DNA from: Candidatus Limosilactobacillus merdigallinarum | GTDB taxonomy: Bacteria > Bacillota > Bacilli > Lactobacillales > Lactobacillaceae | Direction of reading: 5' to 3' | Length of the DNA stretch: 64,000 bases | Assembly (NCBI GenBank): GCA_019114515.1 | Contig: DXFH01000001.1 | Location: 1 to 64,000, forward strand | Part shown: positions 1 through 10,691 of the stretch, piece after piece | How positions within the stretch are numbered: position 1 is the first letter of the stretch | Layout: each line of letters begins with the position of its first letter | Made by a program: the position numbers and the translations under genes | Notes under the pieces: model-generated | What the model saw: only the letters and a program-made list of their open reading frames with translations | Database searches by the model: none | Told to the model about the DNA's origin: nothing

Positions 1-263
1 GCTTTTTGTACCTCATAAAAAATTGTTGTAACTTAATCATTTTTCACCTCTTCCTTTCTTGACACTACACATTATAGGTAAAAAACAATTTAGGTGACTT
101 GACTGTTATCAAGATACTAGTGTCTTTTTATATTTATCTTTTAAGCAAAAAATCACAGTTTTATTGTGTAAATTTCGTTTAATAAAAGAGAGAATATACA
201 AAAAAGACTAGAAACCATGCAAAAAGCATAGACTCTGGCTTTCAAATTTCAGTTCTATAAAAA

Positions 264-829
264 TTAATGTGCCAATTTAATCTCTCCAGCAGCAATTGGC
301 AAAGTTGTATGTGCATCATAACTCATAACATTACCAGCAACGCTAGATGGCAATTTAAGATCCGCTGGTACGCCGTGTAAATAAACTACTCGTTTGTCTA
401 ATTGAAGATCGTCACTACCAAATGCTTACTTAAATTTTGCTTGTAAATCTTTTAATGGGACATCCTTATCATATTCATAATGACCGTATTTATCTGCAAC
501 CGGGTAGTCATCATGGGGAATGTTCATTTCCTGTGGTGCATCATCAAAAGGAACCATCGTTGTCCCAGATACTGCCTCTGTTTCAGGTAAATCAATAAAA
601 TCATCATGATTCACATCCTGCATTAGCGTCGGAATATGAGCTTATTTCCCATCTGGAAATCTATGGAAATGTTCCCAATGTTCAATATTGGCAGGCTTAT
701 CAAACATTTCCACATGAATATGAAGACTATTACCATTTTCACTGAATGTTGCTATTCATGCGTCTGTGTTTCAATTTTATCCGCATTTATTGGTTTAATT
801 TTTGCAATATAGTCAACCATATTTCTCAT
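264..829 (-). pseudogene. Decayed gene; conceptual product loosely resembles the Cu/Zn-SOD/CHRD-like fold (HIHVEMF..., VVYLHGV..., AGNVMSYDAHTTLPIAAGEI)
   Basis: Minus-strand reading can be stitched from MRNMVDYIAKIKPINADKIETQTHE through ATFSENGNSLHIHVEMFDKPANIEHWEHFHRFPDGK*AHIPTLMQDVNHDD...AKFK*AFGSDDLQLDKRVVYLHGVPADLKLPSSVAGNVMSYDAHTTLPIAAGEIKLAH. A frameshift near 756 and two in-frame TAA codons (about 643 and 426) interrupt it. Confidence 0.7.
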
Positions 830-1075
830 CCTTCCATTTGATTATTGCGATAGAAATCTAGCATAAAAGCATTTTACAAAAATTGATTAGGATCAATAAA
901 TTAAATCTTTGATTATAAATATCTTTAATAATTAACATCCATCATCTTATCGTCATGTCAACCATTACTGCTTTTCTCATCAACTTAACCAACTCAACTC
1001 CCCAAAACGGACAATTATCTACACAACCTAAAAATCCAGCACGTTGTCCACTTGACCCTCTAGCTCAACAAGCAA

Positions 1076-1120
1076 AAAGTGTACTAATTCCTATCGTTTA
1101 GAAAGGAATTAGCACACTTT
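1076..1120 (-). terminator. Intrinsic terminator downstream of rlmD
   Basis: AAAGTGTGCTAATTCCT...AGGAATTAGTACACTTTTT stem with one mismatch and a T-tract on the minus strand. Confidence 0.8.
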
Positions 1121-1158
1121 CAATCACTTATGAATGCCGCCACACCGGCGATTATCGG

Positions 1159-2550
1159 CTATTTCCCTGTACGTTCCAGGACAGTAACAGATTCAACATG
1201 CGTCGTCTGCGGGAACATATCAACTGGCTGAACTGGTTTGGCCACATGGTAGCCCTGCTCCATAAAACGCTGCACATCACGAACCAAAGTGGCCGGGTTG
1301 CAGCTCACATAGATCACTTTTGGCACAGCCATCTTGCCGGCAGCCTCGATCAATTCTTCACCAAGGCCCTTACGCGGCGGATCGACAATTAATACATCCG
1401 GCTTTAGACCCGCTCCTTGCCACTTCGCCATCTGCTCTTCGGCTTTACCAACCACAAATTCCGCATTTTCGATATGGTTATTCTTGGCATTTTGTTTAGC
1501 ATCCGCGATGGCTTCCGGCACAATTTCGACACCGTAAACCTTCTTGGCATGCTGGGCAACCACTAATGAAATCGTCCCAATGCCACAATAAGCATCGATC
1601 ACGGTCTGACTGCCATCTAATCCGGCATTGGCAATGGCATTTTGGTAAAGGCGCTCCGTTTGTTGCGGATTAACTTGGTAGAACGATAATGGTGAAATCG
1701 TAAATTGAATGCCCAACAAGCGATCTTGAATGGTACCGGAGCCATAAAGCGTATGGTTAGTGGTCCCAAGAAGGCGGTTAGTATTTTGATCATTAATATT
1801 CTGCACTACGGTCTTCAAATCAGGTACTTGTTCCACTAAGGCCGCAGTGATTTCCGCAGCGTGTGGCAGCTTCTTGGTATTGGTTACCAGTACCACCATT
1901 ACTTCGTGACTGTAGTAACCACGCCGTACCATGACCGTCCGGATGCATCCGCGACCAGTCTGCTCATCATAGGACTGAATATGGAACTTCCTTAGTTGAT
2001 CACGTACTGCCAAAATCGTCGCATCAATCGCCGGATCCTGAATCAGGTAATCTTCAATGGGCACCAAATCGTGGCTACCCCGGCGGTAGAACCCTGTCTC
2101 CAGCTGCCCCTTGATTAGCTTAACCGGCACTTGGGCCTTGTTACGATAACGGTAAGGTTTAGCCATTCCCATCGTTGATAAAACTTCCACATCATCAAGG
2201 TGCGCTTTTTCGAATAGTTCCTTAATTTGGTGTTGTTTAAAACGTAATTGCGCTTCGTAATTCAAGTTACCTAATGGCGTGATACCCGTTTGCAAGTAAC
2301 GGTTATCCTTTAATTCCACCCGGTCAGGGCTCTTCTTTTGCCAAGACAAAGCTCGTCCCCATGCAAAGTGGCGCGTAACTTTGGTGACAACGAAAGTGAT
2401 CTCTTCTCCAGGAAGTGCGTTCGGAATAAAAATCGGGTAATGTTCTAGCTTCACTACGCCATTTCCCTGGTAAGTCAAATCAATCACTTGCCCTTTACAC
2501 TCTTCATTCTTGTGAACTGGCAATTTAACCTTCATAATTTCCTCCGTCAA
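1159..2550 (-). CDS. rlmD: 23S rRNA (uracil-5-)-methyltransferase RlmD/RumA family, with TRAM domain
   Basis: 463 aa; N-terminal TRAM-like region; QVNPQQTERLY, DAYCGIGTISL and DPPRKGL motifs; SCNPATLVRD near the C-terminus. Confidence 0.9.
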   Translation of the reverse strand: MTEEIMKVKLPVHKNEECKGQVIDLTYQGNGVVKLEHYPIFIPNALPGEEITFVVTKVTRHFAWGRALSWQKKSPDRVELKDNRYLQTGITPLGNLNYEAQLRFKQHQIKELFEKAHLDDVEVLSTMGMAKPYRYRNKAQVPVKLIKGQLETGFYRRGSHDLVPIEDYLIQDPAIDATILAVRDQLRKFHIQSYDEQTGRGCIRTVMVRRGYYSHEVMVVLVTNTKKLPHAAEITAALVEQVPDLKTVVQNINDQNTNRLLGTTNHTLYGSGTIQDRLLGIQFTISPLSFYQVNPQQTERLYQNAIANAGLDGSQTVIDAYCGIGTISLVVAQHAKKVYGVEIVPEAIADAKQNAKNNHIENAEFVVGKAEEQMAKWQGAGLKPDVLIVDPPRKGLGEELIEAAGKMAVPKVIYVSCNPATLVRDVQRFMEQGYHVAKPVQPVDMFPQTTHVESVTVLERTGK

Positions 2551-2866
2551 ATTCAGTAGTAGTTACATTGTAAAACAGTTTGCGTCTGCTTTCATTCATA
2601 AACAGACGCTTTTATATATCGTTACGAGACCGACTTAAGCAAGTTTTAATTGTCTTTAGGAATTGCTTAAGCTCCGTCCAAAATATCGTTATCACTAGTT
2701 AAATATAGTATGATTAAGTCAGCAAATAACTCAACGGCGTTTATATAAGGAAAGGATGAATACCATGGATTAAATTGATACTCACGCCTTTTTTAGAGTT
2801 ATTAGAGTTATTACAGTTGGCAATAACGGTTATCGATTGAAAACATAGGAAAAGGAAGTGACATTT

Positions 2867-3127
2867 ATGAACTGGATTTGGGCAATAATTGTCGGCAGCT
2901 TAATCGGTTTAATTGCTGGTGCCATTACCCGGCGCGGCGGCTCCATGGGCTGGATCGCCAACATTATCGCGGGTCTTTTAGGATCCATCCTGGGTGAGGA
3001 CATTTTCGGCGCTTGGGGACCAAGTATGGCGGGAATGTCACTAATACCCTCGGTTCTCGGAGCGGTGATCCTCGTAATGGTTGTATCGGTAGTCTTAAGC
3101 ATTACCAAAGATCGTAACCACGCATAA
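2867..3127 (+). CDS. GlsB/YeaQ/YmgE family stress-response membrane protein
   Basis: About 86 aa from ATG 2867 (GGAAG RBS); Gly-rich three-TM pattern GSLIGLIAGAITRRGGSMGWIANIIAGLLGSILG. Confidence 0.85.
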   Translation: MNWIWAIIVGSLIGLIAGAITRRGGSMGWIANIIAGLLGSILGEDIFGAWGPSMAGMSLIPSVLGAVILVMVVSVVLSITKDRNHA

Positions 3128-3180
3128 CCACCTAATAATTAACTCATCCTATCGCATTCAACGGCTTATCAACACAAAAT

Positions 3181-3211
3181 AAGACCTCCGGCAAAATGTC
3201 GGAGGTCTTTT
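3181..3211. terminator. Bidirectional terminator between the GlsB-like gene and dagK
   Basis: AAGACCTCCG gcaaaatgt CGGAGGTCTT perfect 10-bp stem plus T-run. Confidence 0.85.
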
Positions 3212-3229
3212 AGTCACGCTCAATCACGT

Positions 3230-4231
3230 TTATTCATCTTTAATTTGGCCAACACCACGAACGAAGTCATCCTCCGCCTTTTGCAAATCTGGTGAAATAT
3301 CGCTCATTGCCTTATCAGGAATGGCAACGACATTTGCAACAACGTCAATGTGCTGGTGCAAAGCGTGAAATTCCATCGGGGCGTCACCACCATACTCACC
3401 ATCCAAGTTAATCATCAGACGGTCAGTCTTACTAAGTGGCGTTACTTTGACATCCTTAGCTTTGGCATAGATGACCCGCGGGTCGCCTAAATGGTTACCC
3501 TTCAAGGCCTTCGCCATCAGCTGCATTAGGCCAACCATGCTGGAATCTTTAACGATCAACAAAGAGAACTTGCCATCGTCCAGCGCTGCATCGGGCACAA
3601 TCTGCTCAAAACCACCTACTGAATTGGTCATAGCTAAAAAGATCGTCGACGCTTTGCCACGGAATTCATGACCATCATACTGGATGTCCATCTCAACCGG
3701 CTTCACTCGCGGTAACATTTCAGCACCCTTAGCAAAGTAAGCCAGATAACCGAACAGAGATTTGATTTGTGATGAAACATCGTAGGTTAATTCAGTCAGC
3801 GTCCCACCGGCAGCAATGTTGATAAAGTAATGCTTACCAGCTTGACCAATGTCAACCAACAAGTGGTTTTCTGGCTTCAGAATTACTTTGGCCGCCGCTA
3901 CCGGGTCTTCACGCGGGATGCGCAATGCCCGGGCATAGTCATTAGTGGTTCCTGCCGGGATCAATGCAAAACGGGGCCGTTTATCTAACCCGGCAATCCC
4001 ATTGATGACTTGGTTGACGGTCCCATCACCACCGGCCGCCACGATCAGGTCAAAGCCTTCTTTAGCACAGCGCGTTGCCTCATCCCGTGCGGAATTCGGC
4101 GCTGGCGTTGTCGCAAAGGCACTGGTTTCATAACCAGCCTGTTCGTAGACGGCTAAAATATCAGCCAGATCGTTGTGCATGACTTCACGTCCGGCAACTG
4201 GGTTATAAATTATCCGTGCGCGTTTTCGCAT
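3230..4231 (-). CDS. dagK: Diacylglycerol kinase (DagK family lipid kinase)
   Basis: 333 aa; IYNPVAGRE, AAGGDGTVNQVINGI and PAGTTNDYARAL motifs. Confidence 0.93.
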   Translation of the reverse strand: MRKRARIIYNPVAGREVMHNDLADILAVYEQAGYETSAFATTPAPNSARDEATRCAKEGFDLIVAAGGDGTVNQVINGIAGLDKRPRFALIPAGTTNDYARALRIPREDPVAAAKVILKPENHLLVDIGQAGKHYFINIAAGGTLTELTYDVSSQIKSLFGYLAYFAKGAEMLPRVKPVEMDIQYDGHEFRGKASTIFLAMTNSVGGFEQIVPDAALDDGKFSLLIVKDSSMVGLMQLMAKALKGNHLGDPRVIYAKAKDVKVTPLSKTDRLMINLDGEYGGDAPMEFHALHQHIDVVANVVAIPDKAMSDISPDLQKAEDDFVRGVGQIKDE

Positions 4232-4249
4232 TGCTGGCTGACCTCCTTA

Positions 4250-5674
4250 CTATTTTGCCTGCAGTGACTTCATCAAAAGCTGGTTAACAATCTTCGGGTT
4301 AGCCTTACCATGAGTTTGCTTCATAATTTGACCAACTAGGTAGCCGACAGCCCGGTCCTTACCATTCTTGAAGTCGACAATCGACTGCTGGTTGTTAGCT
4401 AACACATCATCAATAATTGGCTGCAATTGAGCAGGATCAGACAGTTGTACCAGATTGTGACTCTTAGCGTATTCAGCTGGATCTTCTCCGGCAATGATCC
4501 CCTTGAAGACCTTCTTAGCCATCTTCGAAGAAATCGTGCCATCAGTGATCAGCTTAATCATGCCGGCCAGGTGAGCAGGAGTGAGCTTCGTATCCTGCAG
4601 GTCAACTTGCTCATCGTTCAAGTAGCTGTTCACATCGTTCATCAGGTAGTTAGCAACCCGCTTAGGATCGCCACCCAACTTGACCGCTTCATCAAAGAAG
4701 TCAGACATTTCCTTGGTTTGCGTCAGCACTTCAGCATCGTACTTGGTCAGGCCAAGATCATTGACGTAACGTTCACGCCGGCTATTTGGCATTTCGGGCA
4801 TGTCTTCTTTAATTTCGTTAATCCAGTCATCGGAAACATCCAACGGTGGAATATCTGGTTCGGGGAAGTAACGGTAGTCGTCACTACCTTCCTTAGAACG
4901 CATTTCCTTGGTCGTCTTGGTTGGTTCATCGTAACGCCGTGTTTCCTGAACGACACTGTGACCAGACAGGATAACCTGCTGTTGCCGCTTCTCTTCGTAT
5001 TCCAGCGCGTTCTTGACGAAGTTGAAGGAGTTAATGTTCTTCATTTCCGTCCGGGTGCCCAGCTTGTCAGTACCGTATGGGTGGATAGAAATGTTGGTGT
5101 CGACACGCATCGACCCTTCTTCCATCTTCACGTCAGAAATGCCAGTAAATTGGATCCGCTGACGCAAAGCTTCCAAGTAGGCAACTGCTTCATCTGCAGA
5201 AGCAATGTCTGGCTTAGAAACGATTTCGATCAAAGGCGTACCTTGCCGGTTTAAGTCAACATATGAATACTTGCCCGTGTGCGTGTTCTTACCGGCATCT
5301 TCTTCAATGTGCATTTCGGCAATTCCGATCTTCTTCTTTTTGCCGTTAACTTCAATTTCAACCCAGCCATCGGTAGCAATCGGCGTATCAGATTGCGTAA
5401 TTTGGTAAGCCTTTGGGTTATCAGGATAGAAGTAGTTCTTCCGGTCAAAGTGCATCTTGTGAGTAATGTTGGCATGCAGAGCTAAGCCAGCCATGATCCC
5501 GTCACGCACTACCCCCTTGTTCAGGGTTGGCAGCGTACCAGGATAACCCCAGTCAATTACATTAGTGTTCAGGTTTGGTTCATCACCATATTCAACCGGT
5601 GATGGACTGTAAATTTTAGACTTGGTTTTCAGCTCTACGTGGACTTCAAGACCAATGGTTGTTTGGAAATTCAT
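4250..5674 (-). CDS. gatB: Asp-tRNA(Asn)/Glu-tRNA(Gln) amidotransferase subunit B
   Basis: 474 aa; [13 protein letters not shown]...YPGTLPTLN; GatB C-terminal YqeY-like domain. Confidence 0.97.
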   Translation of the reverse strand: MNFQTTIGLEVHVELKTKSKIYSPSPVEYGDEPNLNTNVIDWGYPGTLPTLNKGVVRDGIMAGLALHANITHKMHFDRKNYFYPDNPKAYQITQSDTPIATDGWVEIEVNGKKKKIGIAEMHIEEDAGKNTHTGKYSYVDLNRQGTPLIEIVSKPDIASADEAVAYLEALRQRIQFTGISDVKMEEGSMRVDTNISIHPYGTDKLGTRTEMKNINSFNFVKNALEYEEKRQQQVILSGHSVVQETRRYDEPTKTTKEMRSKEGSDDYRYFPEPDIPPLDVSDDWINEIKEDMPEMPNSRRERYVNDLGLTKYDAEVLTQTKEMSDFFDEAVKLGGDPKRVANYLMNDVNSYLNDEQVDLQDTKLTPAHLAGMIKLITDGTISSKMAKKVFKGIIAGEDPAEYAKSHNLVQLSDPAQLQPIIDDVLANNQQSIVDFKNGKDRAVGYLVGQIMKQTHGKANPKIVNQLLMKSLQAK

Positions 5675-5675
5675 C

Positions 5676-7148
5676 TTAGTCTTGGCCTCCTAACTTTGGG
5701 TTGCGCTTGTGAACATCCGTCGTCTGTTCAAAGACATAAGCAGCGTCGTACAGCGTCTGTTCGTCAAACTGCTTACCGATAATCTGCAGACCAACTGGCA
5801 TACCATCCTTCTTAGAGAAGCCAGCTGGCACAGACATTGCTGGCAGTCCAGCCATGTTGACTGGAACAGTCAGCGTATCGTTGAAGTACATCTTCGTTGG
5901 GTCATCAACTTCACTACCGATTTCAAAGGCAGTGGTTGCACCAGTAGCACCCATGATGACATCGTGATCCTTCAATACATTGAAGAAGTCGTTAGCCATT
6001 AAGCGACGTACTTTAGCAGCCTTATTGAAGTAGGCATCGTAGAAACCGGCAGACAGCGAGAAGGTCCCCAGCATGATCCGCCGTTTAACTTCTTCACCAA
6101 AGCCTTCTGTCCGACTGCGTACATAAACGTCTTCCAGGTTCTTGGCATCCTTAGCACGGAAACCATAACGAATGCCATCATACCGTTGCAAGTTTGATGA
6201 AGCTTCTGAAGAGGCCAGGATGTAGTAAGCTGGCACACCATACTTCGTATGTGGCATCTTAACTGTGTCAATCGTGGCACCTAGTGATTCGTAGTGCTTC
6301 AAAGCAGCTTCGATTACTTCACGCACATCCGGATCAAGCTTGTCGCTTACGTATTCTTCTGGTACCGCAATCCGTAAGCCCTGGACTGAGGCATCATCTA
6401 AGCCCGCTGCCCAGTTAGGAACTTCCTTATCAGCAGAAGTCATGTCATGCTTGTCTAGTCCACTGATTGCCTGCATCAAAATGGCGTTATCCTTAACGCT
6501 CTTGGTTAACCAGCCCACTTGGTCAAAGCTGGAACCAAAGGCAACCACGCCCCAACGAGAAACACGGCCGTAAGTTGGCTTCATCCCAACAATTCCGTTG
6601 AATGATGCGGGCATCCGGATAGAACCACCGGTATCCGTACCAAAAGCACCTAAAACATCACCGGCAGCAACGGCAGCAGCAGAACCACCAGAAGAACCGC
6701 CAGGAACGCGTGTCAGATTCCATGGGTTGTGCGTAGTCTTGAAGGCGGAATTTTCCGTTGACGAACCCATCGCAAATTCATCCAGGTTGGTCTTACCAAC
6801 GTTGATGGCACCGGCCTGCTTAATCTTTTCCACTACCGTAGCGTCATATACGGGATTGAAGTTTGCCAAAATCTTGGAAGCAGCCGTAGTAGTAAGGCCC
6901 TTAGTCAGAATGTTGTCCTTAACTGCCAACGGGATCCCGGATAATAGTTGATCATCCGCAACCCCTGCCTTATCAATTTCAGCAGCCCGCTTTAATGCGG
7001 CTTCCTTATTCAATGCTAAGAAAGCCTGCACTTGATCATCGGTTTCGTCAATCCGGTCAAATGCCCGCTTAACGAGGTCGGTTGCAGAAACATCACCGTT
7101 TACCAGCTGCTGATGCAGTTCTGAAATACTGGTGTTGTAAAAACTCAT
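5676..7148 (-). CDS. gatA: Asp-tRNA(Asn)/Glu-tRNA(Gln) amidotransferase subunit A
   Basis: 490 aa; amidase signature [14 protein letters not shown]...[12 protein letters not shown]. Confidence 0.97.
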   Translation of the reverse strand: MSFYNTSISELHQQLVNGDVSATDLVKRAFDRIDETDDQVQAFLALNKEAALKRAAEIDKAGVADDQLLSGIPLAVKDNILTKGLTTTAASKILANFNPVYDATVVEKIKQAGAINVGKTNLDEFAMGSSTENSAFKTTHNPWNLTRVPGGSSGGSAAAVAAGDVLGAFGTDTGGSIRMPASFNGIVGMKPTYGRVSRWGVVAFGSSFDQVGWLTKSVKDNAILMQAISGLDKHDMTSADKEVPNWAAGLDDASVQGLRIAVPEEYVSDKLDPDVREVIEAALKHYESLGATIDTVKMPHTKYGVPAYYILASSEASSNLQRYDGIRYGFRAKDAKNLEDVYVRSRTEGFGEEVKRRIMLGTFSLSAGFYDAYFNKAAKVRRLMANDFFNVLKDHDVIMGATGATTAFEIGSEVDDPTKMYFNDTLTVPVNMAGLPAMSVPAGFSKKDGMPVGLQIIGKQFDEQTLYDAAYVFEQTTDVHKRNPKLGGQD

Positions 7149-7459
7149 TTATCTCCGTCCTCGCTTTCATCAATAATGGCAGGAACCTTGATCAGGCCAT
7201 CCTGAGTGTCAGGTGCGTTCTTCAATAGAGCATCACGCTGGTTGCTGCGAACGCCCTTGTCTTCGCGCATTACGTTTACTTCAGTGGTTGGGGAATACAT
7301 CGGTTCTACCCCATCCGTATCAACCTTTTGTAGGTCCGTAAACAAGCCGATGATTTCCTCTAATTGAGGAGTGATCTTATCCAGCGCTTCGTCATCAAAT
7401 GACAATTTGGCAAGGTCAGCCACGTGCTGAACTTCTTGACGATCAATCTTTTCAGCCAT
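7145..7459 (-). CDS. gatC: Asp-tRNA(Asn)/Glu-tRNA(Gln) amidotransferase subunit C
   Basis: 104 aa; VQHVADLAKLSFDDEALD...VDTDGVEPMYSP; overlaps gatA. Confidence 0.96.
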   Translation of the reverse strand: MAEKIDRQEVQHVADLAKLSFDDEALDKITPQLEEIIGLFTDLQKVDTDGVEPMYSPTTEVNVMREDKGVRSNQRDALLKNAPDTQDGLIKVPAIIDESEDGDK

Positions 7460-7555
7460 TCTTTAAACCTCTTTCCATGTTTTTGATATACCATTTTATT
7501 CTATCACAAGGGATCGTCCTAAACGAGTACAGACCTTCCTGTAAACGGTTCAATC

Positions 7556-8491
7556 TTATTGATGCTGTTCACCATTAAAGTATTCGTCAATTTCTTTCAT
7601 CAATTGCTGGTCTTCTTTGCCATAGACCTTCGCCCATGCTGGCCGCTTGCCGCCTGGCTGACAATCATATTCACGAAAGTCGGCTAAGTCAGCACTGTGC
7701 GGATCATCGCTCCACAAGTGCCAGACTTGGTCACTAATGCCTTCGCCAAGTTGACAATCAACATAGTAGGCTTTGGCGTATGGCCGCCATGGCCGTCCTA
7801 AGAAGTGATTCTGTACGCCGGAAGCCGTCATAATGCGGCAATGATCAAAGATAAAGCCATATTTGCGTTCTTGATCGGTGCATGGTGCACAAACATACCC
7901 TTCTTCTGGATCGGTTTTGCTCAATAATGATTGAATAGTGCTATTCTTAATCCAAACACTGCCGCCACCAAAGATGTAGTCGATGTTGCCTTCAATGTAG
8001 CAGTCATTCAATTGGTAACGAGCATCTTTCAATTCACGGTGAGCCACTGGTGTGTCAGGAACCGTGTTATCCCGATTCATATGAATAATTGGGCCAAAGC
8101 AGACAGTATCTTGGAAGCCTAAGAAACTGCAATTGTTAAAACCAATATGGTCACCATTAGCATAAACCGCGACGGCCTGACCCACTTTAGATCCTAAACC
8201 AGCACTGTTTTGGAAGGTTAAACCGTTGAACAAGATTTGTTCACCTTCGACCAGAACCGTTGCAGTATTAAATGTCTGATTATGGCCTAAAGCATCCGCA
8301 CCCAGCGCATAATCGATGACGACCGGTCCCATGGACTTAATTTCCAAATGTTGGCCAACAATGTGGAGACGCTGGTAATAATGTCCCCTAGTGAAGACGA
8401 TTTGGGTGACTTCATCACTTTCAAGCATTGTCTTCTTATCATCTAAGATTTCTTGGACGTTTTGGTATGGAGTAACTTCGATTGTTTGCAT
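7556..8491 (-). CDS. Pectinesterase-family protein (CE8-like), predicted cytoplasmic
   Basis: From ATG 8491 (MQTIEVTPYQ), 311 aa; LTFQNSAG, GFQDTVCFG, EGNIDYIFGGG and FLGRPWRPYAKAYYVDC motifs; no signal peptide. Confidence 0.88.
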   Translation of the reverse strand: MQTIEVTPYQNVQEILDDKKTMLESDEVTQIVFTRGHYYQRLHIVGQHLEIKSMGPVVIDYALGADALGHNQTFNTATVLVEGEQILFNGLTFQNSAGLGSKVGQAVAVYANGDHIGFNNCSFLGFQDTVCFGPIIHMNRDNTVPDTPVAHRELKDARYQLNDCYIEGNIDYIFGGGSVWIKNSTIQSLLSKTDPEEGYVCAPCTDQERKYGFIFDHCRIMTASGVQNHFLGRPWRPYAKAYYVDCQLGEGISDQVWHLWSDDPHSADLADFREYDCQPGGKRPAWAKVYGKEDQQLMKEIDEYFNGEQHQ

Positions 8492-8536
8492 AATGTAATG
8501 CCTCGATTCATTTATGAATAGTATGCTTAAGCAATA

Positions 8537-8572
8537 AAAACGGGTCCACAACTACTGCTGAGGACCCGTTTA
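8537..8572 (-). terminator. Intrinsic terminator between transporter gene and pectinesterase gene
   Basis: Minus: AAACGGGTCCT...GGACCCGTTTTTATT. Confidence 0.8.
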
Positions 8573-8587
8573 GTTTAATTAATTAAA

Positions 8588-10111
8588 TTAATCTTCCTTG
8601 AAACCAACATTGTTGTTACCGTAACAGTGTTCGTAGTCGAAACCAGTTAGGTCTTCAACAACGGCCTTAGTCTTAGGATCAACATCTTCAGGCTTACCAC
8701 CATTGTGACGACGCTTAGTTTCGTCGTTCAAGATCTTCAGGGTGTTACGGTTAACGTGCATGTGGTGAGAACTCCAAATACCTAACAGTTCAAGACCACA
8801 GACACCGATGATCAGGATCATAACAATACCCCATTGTGCTGACAGTGGCTGAGTTGGACGACCCTTAACAAAACCGGTTGCGGAAAGAACCCAACCTAAT
8901 ACCAGCATGATAGTAGCACGCATAATCTTACCCATCATAGTCATGGCACCGGAGTAGATACCTTCACGACGACGGTTGGTAATAGCTTCGTCGACGTCAG
9001 CCATGTATGCGTAGTTAGCCCATGGAATGTAGTAAACAGCACCAGTACCAAGGCCATATACGATACTAATAACAAAGATCAAACCAGTTGCGGAAGTTGC
9101 GCCGAAGAACCAGATGGAGCACCATGCCAGCATTGATAAGATAACACATGCAAGTGCGCCCATGTAAGGCTTAGAAGCCTTCCCGTACTTGGCGAAAACC
9201 CACATCATGAAGAAGGTAGAAATCAATTGCAAAATGTTGTTCAGTGAGTTGATTCCAGAAACAAAGACGTTAGTTTGCTTCAGAACGAAGATGAAGAAGT
9301 ATGTGTTAGTAGCAGCCCAGAGCCATTCACCACCGAAACCAAAGGCGTACATACCAATGTGCCAACGGAATGAACGGTTACGCATCGTAGAGATGATGTC
9401 GACAAACATCTTCTTGAAGCCTTCCCAGAAGCCGTGAACATGTTCTGATTCAACTTGGTCAGCAGGCATTTCCCAAGTGGAGATGTAAACGAAGAATGCT
9501 GACAGAGCCATGCAGGCAGCCCAGGTCAAAACAGCTAACTGGTATGAACGTGGGTTGTTCTTACCGAATGCCATGAAGAACAGACCAGGCAAAGCGGAAG
9601 TTACGAAACCAGCGATCTTACCAAAGACAGACATGAAACCGGAAAGTTGTGAACGTTGCGTGTAGTCCTTGGTCATTTCCAGAGGCAAGGTCTTGTAAGG
9701 AACGTTGAACATTGTGTAGAACCATTCGTAAACCAGGTAAGTAATTAAGTAGTAAGCGAATGATTTGCCGGTTTGCCACAATAATGGGTACCAGAACATC
9801 AACGGAACAGTCAGCAGAATCCAGAAACGACGCCGACCGAACTTACGACCTAAGCGGGTGTTATAGAAGTTATCAGTGATGAATCCCATCAGTGGGTTTT
9901 CGATAACATCCAGATAAGTACCAATAGTGAAAATCATTGTACCTTCCCAAACAGGCAGGTCACAGAAAGTAGTGTAGAAGAACAGCAACCATGCAGATGA
10001 AATGGAGAGGGCCCCACCGCCGATAAAGTTACCAAAACCATAGCCAAGCTTGGTCCAAATGGTAATCTTTCTCTCCTTATGTGCTGGTGCTGGAGTATTA
10101 GAATCAGCCAT
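8588..10111 (-). CDS. MFS/GPH-family (glycoside-pentoside-hexuronide:cation symporter) transporter
   Basis: About 507 aa from ATG 10111 (GGAGG RBS); multi-TM; GFITDNFYNTRLGRKFGRRRFWIL GPH-type loop. Confidence 0.85.
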   Translation of the reverse strand: MADSNTPAPAHKERKITIWTKLGYGFGNFIGGGALSISSAWLLFFYTTFCDLPVWEGTMIFTIGTYLDVIENPLMGFITDNFYNTRLGRKFGRRRFWILLTVPLMFWYPLLWQTGKSFAYYLITYLVYEWFYTMFNVPYKTLPLEMTKDYTQRSQLSGFMSVFGKIAGFVTSALPGLFFMAFGKNNPRSYQLAVLTWAACMALSAFFVYISTWEMPADQVESEHVHGFWEGFKKMFVDIISTMRNRSFRWHIGMYAFGFGGEWLWAATNTYFFIFVLKQTNVFVSGINSLNNILQLISTFFMMWVFAKYGKASKPYMGALACVILSMLAWCSIWFFGATSATGLIFVISIVYGLGTGAVYYIPWANYAYMADVDEAITNRRREGIYSGAMTMMGKIMRATIMLVLGWVLSATGFVKGRPTQPLSAQWGIVMILIIGVCGLELLGIWSSHHMHVNRNTLKILNDETKRRHNGGKPEDVDPKTKAVVEDLTGFDYEHCYGNNNVGFKED

Positions 10112-10194
10112 ATGTAAATCCTCCAATAATTGCAAACTATCTGGAAAACCAGAAATACACTATAAAATTGCATCCGCCAACGTCACTAAGTAAA

Positions 10195-10252
10195 TGTGAT
10201 CGTTAACATTTTTGATTATATAACAGTTTGCGAGAAATTGTAACCGTTTACA
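10195..10252 (-). promoter_or_regulatory. Promoter of the GPH transporter flanked by two cre/LacI-type operators
   Basis: Minus: TTACAA-17 nt-TATAAT (-35 at 10238-10243, -10 at 10215-10220). TGTAACCGTTTACA (10239-10252) and TGTGATCGTTAACA (10195-10208) both match TGWNANCGNTNWCA. Confidence 0.75.
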
Positions 10253-10691
10253 GCAGCTTTTATTGAACTGTTTTCCTGATTATCGTCGTAAATCCTATCA
10301 ATTAAGCGTTTTTAGAGGATCTTTTGTCATTCAGATTTTTTGATTTTCTTGTTGCGTTAAGGTTTCATTAACCTCTTAAGTCTTGTGTAAATGTTCACGG
10401 TCACATTGTGAACTGTTTTTTGTACTCCGTTATGTTTTCAGAAAACTAATATGTTACTTAGTCGTGTTTTGGACCGGTCCAGCTCATTTATTCACAATCT
10501 TTTAGTTGAGTGCTAATGTAGCGTATTCCAGCTTAGATTGGCTAAATAAAAGCGATTACATTAAAATAAAATCGTTTTCATTGAACTTTTTATTGTGAAA
10601 TAATTGTATTTCAGTTTTGCTTGCATATACTATTCAGGTGTAGAGAGTTGATTGAAAGAATTTTGGTTTAATAGAGAAAGGGATTTGTAAA

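Noticed and set aside
1076-1120. Long inverted repeat near the left edge as an IS end
   Set aside because: The stem is followed by a T-tract in the rlmD direction and is explained as its terminator.
2830-3108. 92-aa minus-strand ORF
   Set aside because: Antisense to the GlsB-like gene, whose TM/Gly pattern is convincing on the plus strand.
4427-5254. 275-aa ORF on plus strand
   Set aside because: Fully antisense to gatB with poor, repetitive composition; a shadow ORF of a conserved gene.
10567-10580. Third cre-like site TAAAATCGTTTTCA upstream of the small ORF
   Set aside because: One mismatch to TGWNANCGNTNWCA in an AT-rich stretch; too weak to claim.
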